Part shown: positions 13,885 through 18,862 of the stretch, piece after piece
How the letters are laid out: every line of letters starts with the position of its first letter
Numbering within the stretch: the first letter of the stretch is position 1
Assembly: GCA_900553265.1 (NCBI GenBank)
Contig: USDD01000055.1
Coordinates: 1-18,862 of the forward strand
DNA from: an uncultured Eubacteriales bacterium
Lineage (GTDB): Bacteria > Bacillota > Clostridia > Christensenellales > Aristaeellaceae
Reading direction: 5' to 3'
DNA: 18,862 nucleotides
Position numbers and translations under genes: made by a program
The notes under the pieces: model-generated
Seen by the model: only the letters and a program-made list of their open reading frames with translations
The model's database searches: none
Told to the model about the DNA's origin: nothing

Positions 13885-15078
13885 ATGTCCCGAATGAGAT
13901 CCAGCCGCCGTGAGCGGTTTTTTTCCACATTGATTCTGCTGTTCTCCATCTGCGCGATTATACTGGTCGCGGCCATCGTCGTCGACGCGAAGCTCAACCG
14001 CGCGGCGGACGCTCCGGCGCTGAACACCGCGGACTTCGTCGACGCGGGCACGCCCGCTCCGCTGACGCTGAAGGCCGCGGATACGCCCGCGCCTACCGAG
14101 GTTCCCGCCGACGCGACGGAAGCCCCCGCCGCCACGCCGGTTCCGTCCGAGACCTACGACTTCCTGCCCGTCTATACCGGCGCGGACACGGAGGAGAAGG
14201 TCGTCGCCGTGGTGCTGGAGGACTGCTCCAACGCGGCGAACCTGCGCACCGCCGCGTCGGCCTGCGCGCAGATGGGCGCGAAGCTGACGCTGTTCCCGCT
14301 GGGCCGCGTGGTGATGCAGCAGGGCATGGACGACATTCTGCGCACCTGCATTAGCGACCTGGGTTTCGAGGTCGAAAACCGCACATGGAGCGACAGCCTG
14401 ATCTATCGCCTCTCGGACAGCGACATGGCCTCGGAGATCTGGTCGCCGGGTATCGCGGTGGACTACATTCTGGACGCGGACTACGGCATGCACCTGTTCC
14501 ACATGCGCGGCGGCTCCGGTGCGAGGGACGCGCGCACCCACAGCTATCTGAAGCAGCTGGGCTACGACGGCATCGTCAACTGGACAAAATCCGCCTCCGG
14601 CAACGACGCCGACGCCCTCTGCGCCGCGCTGAAGCCCGGCGGCATCTATGCCTTCACCACCTCGGACGAGGATCTCGCCAAGCTGGCTTCGTTCATGCAG
14701 TACGCCTCCGGCCGCGGCTATCGCTTCGTCACGGTCAACGCGCTGCTGGGCTTTGAGGAAAACTCGCTGACCGCCGCCGAGGATAATATTCTCAGCCGCA
14801 CGCTGCCCGCGCCTCAGTATGACGGCCCGCTCTATGTGGAGCAGCGGCTGGGCGACCGCGCCTATCAGGTCTACCTCATCCAGCAGCGGCTGACCGCGCT
14901 GGGCTACTTGCCCGCCGACGGCGCGGACGGCGTGTTCGGCGACAGCACCAGCTCCGCGCTGTGCGAATTTCAGGCCGCGTCGGGCATTCTGGCCAGCGGC
15001 GTGGCCACCACGGAAACCCAGACGCGACTGTTCGCCGACGACGCGGTCGCAAAGACAGGCGCTTCCTATTTTAATTAG
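13885..15078 (+). CDS. Catalytically dead NodB-like deacetylase with peptidoglycan-binding domain
   Basis: The 397-residue product has a membrane anchor (about 12-33), a Pro/Thr/Ala linker (residues 55-90), a NodB-type domain (about 105-290) and a C-terminal peptidoglycan-binding domain (VYLIQQRLTALGYL, then DGVFGDSTSSALCEFQ). It aligns closely with the next gene, but the catalytic set is gone: the T-V-D-D motif is L-E-D (E112, D113), the metal His pair H-T-W-S-H is R-T-W-S-D (166-170), the Arg of FFRLMGG is His (LFHMRGG), and the LFH motif is AFT. It probably binds wall polymer without deacetylating it, perhaps as a decoy or partner. The ATG at 13885 has GTGAGG 6 nt upstream; a GTG at 13873 is less likely. 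Confidence 0.88.
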   Translation: MSRMRSSRRERFFSTLILLFSICAIILVAAIVVDAKLNRAADAPALNTADFVDAGTPAPLTLKAADTPAPTEVPADATEAPAATPVPSETYDFLPVYTGADTEEKVVAVVLEDCSNAANLRTAASACAQMGAKLTLFPLGRVVMQQGMDDILRTCISDLGFEVENRTWSDSLIYRLSDSDMASEIWSPGIAVDYILDADYGMHLFHMRGGSGARDARTHSYLKQLGYDGIVNWTKSASGNDADALCAALKPGGIYAFTTSDEDLAKLASFMQYASGRGYRFVTVNALLGFEENSLTAAEDNILSRTLPAPQYDGPLYVEQRLGDRAYQVYLIQQRLTALGYLPADGADGVFGDSTSSALCEFQAASGILASGVATTETQTRLFADDAVAKTGASYFN

Positions 15079-15091
15079 AAGAAACTGTTCC

Positions 15092-15149
15092 AGAGCCGAA
15101 GCTTCGCGCTTTTTCTCCAAGGGGAGAGGGGCCGCGAAGCTGCGGCTCT
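15092..15149. repeat. Long inverted repeat between the deacetylase genes
   Basis: Arms 15092-15108 and 15133-15149 pair at 16 of 17 positions; the 24-nt loop holds its own CTCC/GGAG stem. It lies 14 bases after the first deacetylase stop. There is no clean T-tract after it, so it is more like a REP-type palindrome or 3'-end stabiliser than a standard terminator. The rest of the gap up to 15302 holds the ECF-type promoter. Confidence 0.7.
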
Positions 15150-15212
15150 CTTCGCAGAAGTCCGCGCCCCGGCGCGCTTTACAACCGTTTGACGGAAATG
15201 ACACAATTTGTC

Positions 15213-15242
15213 TGAAACTATTTGCCGGATGCGTTGGTCTAA
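15213..15242 (+). promoter_or_regulatory. ECF-sigma-type promoter of the active deacetylase
   Basis: TGAAAC (15213-15218), 17 nt, then GGTCTAA (15236-15242) fits the Bacillota ECF pattern TGAAAC, 16-17 nt, CGTC known for SigM, SigW, SigX and SigV promoters. It leaves a leader of about 55 nt before the ATG at 15303. Confidence 0.65.
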
Positions 15243-15302
15243 TGAATGCAATCAGCGAGGCGGACCCCATCGCCGCCATCATTATCTTCGGAGGTCTTCG
15301 AA

Positions 15303-16532
15303 ATGTCCAAGAAAGCGCTGCGCCGGAAGCGCCGCCGCCAAAAGTATTTCCTCTGCGCCGCCTGCGGCGCGATGGCGCTGCTCGCCGTGACCCTGTGCGT
15401 CCTCATTATGACGACTCCCACGCGCGACGCGGTCGCCCCGGTCGGCAATAACTACGCGCTGGCGCTGGAGCCGACCGTCGGCGCTCCCGTTCCCACGGCC
15501 GAGCCGACGGTCGAACCCACCGCCGTACCCACGCCGGAGCCGACAATCGAACCCACGCAGGCTCCCGACGAATCCTTCGCGGCCATCCATCCCGAGGAAG
15601 AGATCGAGGCCGAGGCGACCTTTGAATATCTGCCCGTGATCCATCACGCGGACACGACCGAAAAGCGCATCGCCATCACCGTGGACGACTGCTTCCAGAT
15701 GGACAATCTCAAGACCATCGCCAAGCTGGCCATCGACCGCGGCGGGCGGCTGACGCTGTTCCCCATCGGCCAGAACGTCGTGCGCGACGGCATGAGCGAC
15801 ATCCTGAAGGCCTGCGTGTTCAACTACGGCTTTGAAATCGAGAACCACACCTGGAGTCATTCGCGCATCTTCCGCATGTCCGAGGAGGACATGGCCGCCG
15901 AGATCTGGAAGCAGCGCGCGGCGGTCAGTCAGGCGCTGGGCGTGAACTATCAGGAGCACTTCTTCCGCCTGATGGGCGGCGACGGCGAATACGACCAGCG
16001 CACCCACAACTACCTCAGGCAGCTGGGCTATCTGGGTATCGCCGACTGGTCGCTGTCCGGCTCCGACGCGGATCTGGAGCGAATCAAGAGCTCGCTGGCT
16101 CCCGGCAAGATCTACCTGTTCCACACCACCGACGCGGACACGGCCAAGCTCAAGGAGTTCATTCCCTACGCTGTCTCCCAGGGCTACGAGCTGGTGACGC
16201 TCAACGAGCTGCTGGGGCTGGAGGCCAACGCCGTCTCCGACCTGTCCACCGCCGAAACCACGATGCCCGAGCCGCAGCCCTACGCGACGGTCTACGCCGA
16301 GCAGAAGAAGGGCGACTACTCCTGGTCCGTGGTGCTGATTCAGCGCGCGCTGTACGAGAAGGGCTATCTCGCCGCCGGCGCGAAGACCGCCACCAAGGGC
16401 GACGTGGCCGACGGCGTTTACGGCGACAGCACCGCCGACGCCATTTCGGCCTTCCAGCGCGCCAACGGCCTGCCCGAGACCGGCGTGGCCGACGCGGCCA
16501 CCCAGCGCCTGCTGCTGGGCGACGCGGCGTAA
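15303..16532 (+). CDS. NodB-type polysaccharide deacetylase with peptidoglycan-binding domain
   Basis: This is a 409-residue membrane-anchored enzyme outside the cell: basic start, membrane helix (about 15-37), a linker of repeated E-P-T and P-T-x-E units (56-88), NodB domain (about 120-300) and C-terminal peptidoglycan-binding domain (about 318-405, VVLIQRALYEKGYL then DGVYGDSTADAISAFQ). The catalytic set is complete: ITVDD with D128 and D129, metal ligands H182 and H186 in NHTWSH, R222 in FFRLMGG, and H274 in YLFHTT. It probably removes N-acetyl groups from peptidoglycan or wall glycan, giving lysozyme resistance. The ATG at 15303 has GGAGG 8 nt upstream. The preceding gene is a paralogue without these residues. 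Confidence 0.92.
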   Translation: MSKKALRRKRRRQKYFLCAACGAMALLAVTLCVLIMTTPTRDAVAPVGNNYALALEPTVGAPVPTAEPTVEPTAVPTPEPTIEPTQAPDESFAAIHPEEEIEAEATFEYLPVIHHADTTEKRIAITVDDCFQMDNLKTIAKLAIDRGGRLTLFPIGQNVVRDGMSDILKACVFNYGFEIENHTWSHSRIFRMSEEDMAAEIWKQRAAVSQALGVNYQEHFFRLMGGDGEYDQRTHNYLRQLGYLGIADWSLSGSDADLERIKSSLAPGKIYLFHTTDADTAKLKEFIPYAVSQGYELVTLNELLGLEANAVSDLSTAETTMPEPQPYATVYAEQKKGDYSWSVVLIQRALYEKGYLAAGAKTATKGDVADGVYGDSTADAISAFQRANGLPETGVADAATQRLLLGDAA

Positions 16533-16551
16533 AAAAATTTTGTGGCATCCG

Positions 16552-16580
16552 GGAACTTTTTGCAATCCCCGTGTGTCTAA
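16552..16580 (+). promoter_or_regulatory. ECF-sigma-type promoter of the small secreted protein
   Basis: GGAAC (16552-16556), a T-rich start to a 17-nt spacer, then TGTCTAA (16574-16580). The spacing is identical to the promoter at 15213-15242, and both share GTCTAAT. The T-run after AAC is typical of ECF -35 regions. The leader to the ATG at 16625 is about 40 nt. Confidence 0.65.
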
Positions 16581-16624
16581 TTAAATGGTAATTGTACCTA
16601 AGTGTTGAAAGGAGACTGATTTCC

Positions 16625-17365
16625 ATGATGAAGAAGTTTTTTGCTCTGGTTCTCTGCGCTCTGATGGCTCTGACCTTCAGCGCAGTCGCCGAGGAACCCG
16701 CCGGCACCGCCTGGCACGTCGTGATCGATGAGATCGAATTCACCTACAACGGCGAGACCATCGCCTTCAATCCCTCCATCGAGGGCGTAATTGGCACCAC
16801 CGATACCGGCTACTGGGGCGAGTGCGCCGTGCTGCTCAACGGCGAACAGACGCTGACCGTGCAGGGCACGCTGGGCGACGACGATCTGTCGCTGACCTTC
16901 GGCGGCGCGAAGGACGTTCTGCACATCACTGATCTGGCGAAGATTCTGGACGAGGATTTCGACATCCAGATGGATCTGCCCAGCACCGCCGCGATGATCT
17001 ACTCCACCTTTGAGGACACCTCCTGGATCGACCAGATGATCCCCTCTCTGACCGAGTCCGGCGTGACCGTGGAAACCCGCGGTGCGAACGACTACGCCTT
17101 CTCCTACGCCGCCGACGGCGAGGGCTTCAAGGTGCACGTGGCCTGGGACAAGGTTTCCGTCTCTCCCGTGGACTTCTCCGACAAGAACGTCGTCACCTTC
17201 TCCTTTGACAGCACCGATCTGCCCGAGGTCGATCTGATCGACGTGGCGAAGGAAGCCTGGGCCAAGCTGGCTGCGGACGCGTCTGTGCAGAAGGTCGCCG
17301 AGATCGTTGGCTCCATCGACGCCGCGACGGTGGAATCCGCCGTCGGCGAGGTCGCCAATTCCTGA
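16625..17365 (+). CDS. Small secreted protein of unknown function
   Basis: I do not recognise the family. The 246-residue product has a clear signal peptide (MMKKFFALVLCALMALTFSA, cleavage after AVA near residue 23) and no other membrane helix. The mature part is acidic and looks beta-rich at first (WHVVIDEIEFTYNGETIAF), then has many Asp/Thr-rich strands, ending in an Ala-rich helical tail. No Cys remains after the signal peptide, so it is not an obvious lipoprotein. AAAGGAG lies 10 nt before the first of two ATG codons. An ECF-type promoter and a strong terminator frame it as a single-gene unit, suggesting an envelope-stress function. Confidence 0.82.
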   Translation: MMKKFFALVLCALMALTFSAVAEEPAGTAWHVVIDEIEFTYNGETIAFNPSIEGVIGTTDTGYWGECAVLLNGEQTLTVQGTLGDDDLSLTFGGAKDVLHITDLAKILDEDFDIQMDLPSTAAMIYSTFEDTSWIDQMIPSLTESGVTVETRGANDYAFSYAADGEGFKVHVAWDKVSVSPVDFSDKNVVTFSFDSTDLPEVDLIDVAKEAWAKLAADASVQKVAEIVGSIDAATVESAVGEVANS

Positions 17366-17382
17366 TTCTTCCTCCCCTTCGG

Positions 17383-17415
17383 CCGCCCCGCAATTCAGCG
17401 GGGCGGTTTAATTTT
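17383..17415 (+). terminator. Intrinsic terminator after the secreted protein gene
   Basis: CCGCCCCGC (17383-17391) pairs perfectly with GCGGGGCGG (17398-17406) across a 6-nt loop, followed by TTTAATTTT. Confidence 0.88.
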
Positions 17416-17438
17416 CGGAAAAATGTGCGTCTTTCCCC

Positions 17439-17467
17439 TTGAAAAACGAGCAGTGATGCGCTATAAT
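17439..17467 (+). promoter_or_regulatory. Sigma-A promoter of the rpsF operon
   Basis: TTGAAA (17439-17444), 17-nt spacer, TATAAT (17462-17467). It is 66 nt before the rpsF ATG. Confidence 0.88.
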
Positions 17468-17485
17468 GATTATTGGCGCATCCTT

Positions 17486-17510
17486 GCCACGGCGAACAGT
17501 CCGTGGCCGA
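17486..17510 (+). promoter_or_regulatory. Probable S6:S18 autoregulatory leader hairpin
   Basis: GCCACGG (17486-17492) pairs with CCGTGGC (17501-17507) across an 8-nt loop and is followed by CCGA. Many bacteria have a conserved leader hairpin with a CCG element ahead of rpsF that the S6:S18 complex binds to repress the operon. Position and sequence fit, but the match is by eye. Confidence 0.5.
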
Positions 17511-17533
17511 AGTCCATAAGGAGGTGAAACACC

Positions 17534-17968
17534 ATGAACCAGTATGAAGTCATGTACGTCATCGATCCCGCACTGGAAGATGGCGCAAGAGTTGAGCTGA
17601 TTAACCGTTTTTCCGAGCTCGTGAAGAAGAACGGCGGCGAAATCGACCGCGTTGATGAGTGGGGCAAGCGCCGTCTGGCCTACGCCATCAACTACAAGAC
17701 CGAGGGCTACTACGTCCTGATGTACATCAAGGCGCCCTCCGATCTGCCCCGTGAGCTGGAGCGCAACCTTCAGATCTCCGATTCCGTGCTGCGTTACCTC
17801 GTCATCCGCTACGAAGGCGAACTGCCGGCCAAGCGTGAACCGCAGAAGCCCTACGTCGCCCGCGAGGCCGCCGAAGTCGCTCCCGCGACCGAAGCTCCCG
17901 CCGCTGTGGAAGTCGAAGTGAAGGCCGAAGTCGTGGACGACGAGGCTCCCGTCTCTGAGGCCGAATAA
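17534..17968 (+). CDS. rpsF: 30S ribosomal protein S6
   Basis: Small-subunit protein that pairs with S18 on 16S rRNA. The S6 fold is clear: NQYEVMYVIDPALED at the start, the central DEWGKRRLAYAINYKTEGYY, then a DSVLRYLVIRYE strand (residues 78-95). The protein is 144 residues, longer than the usual 95-100, because of a C-terminal tail rich in Glu, Ala, Val and Pro; acidic tails of variable length are known in S6. AAGGAGGTG precedes the ATG. First gene of a three-gene operon with ssb and rpsR. Confidence 0.97.
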   Translation: MNQYEVMYVIDPALEDGARVELINRFSELVKKNGGEIDRVDEWGKRRLAYAINYKTEGYYVLMYIKAPSDLPRELERNLQISDSVLRYLVIRYEGELPAKREPQKPYVAREAAEVAPATEAPAAVEVEVKAEVVDDEAPVSEAE

Positions 17969-17998
17969 CGACCAAGCCGCAAAAGGCAGGTGCGAATT

Positions 17999-18427
17999 AT
18001 GAACAGAGTCATTCTCGTTGGAAACCTCGCCGCGGATCCGGAATCCCGCACCACGCAGTCCGGCATCGCGCAGTGCACGCTGCGCATCGCCGTTCAGCGC
18101 CGCTTTGCCAATCAGCAGGGCGTTCGTGAGGCGGATTTCTTCACCGTTATCTGCTGGCGTCAGACCGCGGAGTTCTGCTCCCGCTATCTGAGCAAGGGCC
18201 GCAAAATTGCCGTCGAGGGCAGCCTTCAGACCCGTTCCTATGATGCGCAGGACGGTTCCAAGCGCTACGTCACCGAGGTAATCGCGGACAATGTGGAGTT
18301 CTGCGATTCCCGTCCTTCCGAGGGCGGACATCCCCGCACCGACAACCCGCCGCCGCCCCCGGCCCCGTCCGGCTCCGCGCCGTCCGGTGGATTTACCGAG
18401 GTGGACGACGACGAGCTTCCGTTCTGA
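17999..18427 (+). CDS. ssb: Single-stranded DNA-binding protein
   Basis: This 142-residue protein protects single-stranded DNA in replication and repair. The OB fold covers about residues 1-105 (NRVILVGNLAADPESR at the start, then DFFTVICWRQTAEF and GRKIAVEGSLQTRSY). A Pro/Gly/Ser-rich flexible linker follows, and the acidic tip DDDELPF that binds partner proteins is intact at the C-terminus. The ATG at 17999 is the canonical start; a GTG 9 nt upstream would add three residues. Its place between rpsF and rpsR is the usual Bacillota order. Confidence 0.97.
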   Translation: MNRVILVGNLAADPESRTTQSGIAQCTLRIAVQRRFANQQGVREADFFTVICWRQTAEFCSRYLSKGRKIAVEGSLQTRSYDAQDGSKRYVTEVIADNVEFCDSRPSEGGHPRTDNPPPPPAPSGSAPSGGFTEVDDDELPF

Positions 18428-18474
18428 CGAACCCTCGTTCGTCGCACGCGCCGGGAAAGCATCCGCTTTCCGGC
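18426..18474. repeat. Two hairpins between ssb and rpsR, one a dispersed repeat
   Basis: GACGAAC/GTTCGTC (18426-18443) is followed by GCCGG-AAAGC/GCTTTCCGGC with one bulged base (18450-18474). The second, read on the minus strand as GGATGCTTTCCCGGCGCG, differs at one of 18 positions from a stretch in the tandem repeat at 9263-9298. It could tune rpsR expression or stabilise the ssb mRNA. Confidence 0.65.
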
Positions 18475-18503
18475 CTTGAAATCTGACAAGGAGGAACGCA
18501 AAC

Positions 18504-18758
18504 ATGTCTGAAGATAGAGGCGATCGCATTCGCCGTCCCCGTGGCCGCAAGCCGCGCCGGAAGGTTTGTGCGTTCTGCGTAGACAAGGTTCAGCACATCG
18601 ATTATAAGGATGTCATGAGACTGCGCCGCTTCACCAGCGAGCGCGGCAAGATCCTGCCCCGCCGCATGATGGGCACCTGCGCCAAGCATCAGCGTCAGCT
18701 GTCCACCGCCATCAAGCGCGCGCGCACCATCGCTCTGCTGCCCTACGTGTCCGAATAA
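18504..18758 (+). CDS. rpsR: 30S ribosomal protein S18
   Basis: This 84-residue small-subunit protein is the partner of S6 on 16S rRNA. It has a basic N-terminus, then VCAFCVDK with Cys22 and Cys25, plus Cys59 and His62 (GTCAKHQRQ), the pattern of the zinc-binding form of S18. The core DYKDVMRLRRFTSERGKILPRR is spread over residues 33-54, and the tail IKRARTIALLPY is typical. AAGGAGG lies 9 nt before the ATG. A strong terminator follows. Confidence 0.97.
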   Translation: MSEDRGDRIRRPRGRKPRRKVCAFCVDKVQHIDYKDVMRLRRFTSERGKILPRRMMGTCAKHQRQLSTAIKRARTIALLPYVSE

Positions 18759-18769
18759 TCGAACGCGCC

Positions 18770-18805
18770 AAAGCGCCCCTCTCCGTATGGAGAAGGGCGC
18801 TTTTT
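18770..18805 (+). terminator. Intrinsic terminator of the rpsF-ssb-rpsR operon
   Basis: 15-nt arms (18770-18784 and 18789-18803) pair at 14 positions with a GTAT loop, running into TTTTTGTTTG. The last 50 bases of the window after it hold no gene that I can support. Confidence 0.92.
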
Positions 18806-18862
18806 GTTTGTGTGCGATGGGGCGGCTGTCTGGCAGATTTCTTGAAACAGGCGCGTTGGGGG

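Noticed and set aside
13852..15282. Minus-strand open frame (476 codons) opposite the first deacetylase-like gene
   Set aside because: Gly/Arg/Ala/Val-rich shadow; the plus strand has membrane anchor, NodB-like and peptidoglycan-binding domains.
17408..18586. Minus-strand open frame across rpsF and ssb
   Set aside because: Antisense to two conserved genes and runs through their promoter and hairpins; no domain.

Overview
This window looks like a GC-rich member of the Clostridia (Bacillota). The signs are strong AGGAGG-type ribosome binding sites, an rpsF-ssb-rpsR operon, a bacterial tyrosine kinase split into separate membrane and ATPase proteins, an LCP protein, and a radical-SAM/SPASM peptide-modification cluster. 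A more exact lineage cannot be read from the sequence. Most of the window is GC-rich; roughly 1-1330, 2710-3250 and 7080-7560 are visibly more AT-rich.

Minus strand, 13633 down to 1: an exopolysaccharide (EPS) operon starts at a perfect sigma-A promoter (TTGACA, 17 nt, TATAAT). It encodes an LCP-family protein, a secreted two-repeat protein of unknown function, a Wzz/CapA-like chain-length protein and a CpsD-like tyrosine kinase. A second consensus promoter (9420-9448) then drives a block of different character. This block encodes an S26-type peptidase, a radical SAM/SPASM maturase, two small precursor peptides with the same leader, an HPr-kinase-like protein fused to a PqqD (RRE) domain, and a one-piece ABC exporter. 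I read it as a two-precursor RiPP system sitting inside the EPS operon. Polysaccharide genes resume after it: a sugar-phosphate transferase that has lost its catalytic end, a hairpin-rich gap, an intact sugar-phosphate transferase, a family 2 glycosyltransferase, and at the window edge an acyltransferase whose first codons look like the start of a different glycosyltransferase. The lower end therefore looks like a reshuffled EPS cassette.

Plus strand, 13840 to the end: two tandem NodB-type polysaccharide deacetylases with C-terminal peptidoglycan-binding domains, the first lacking its catalytic residues; a small secreted protein; then rpsF-ssb-rpsR with a sigma-A promoter, a probable S6:S18 leader hairpin and strong terminators. 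The second deacetylase and the secreted protein each have an upstream motif of the ECF sigma type (GAAC or TGAAAC, 17 nt, GTCTAA), suggesting a shared cell-envelope stress regulon.

How the parts may work together (inference): the maturase, guided by the PqqD domain, would modify the cores of the two precursors. The Ser/His peptidase would cut after the shared V-A-A sequence and the ABC protein would export the product. The surrounding EPS genes would build a surface polymer. Whether peptide and polymer are functionally linked is unknown.
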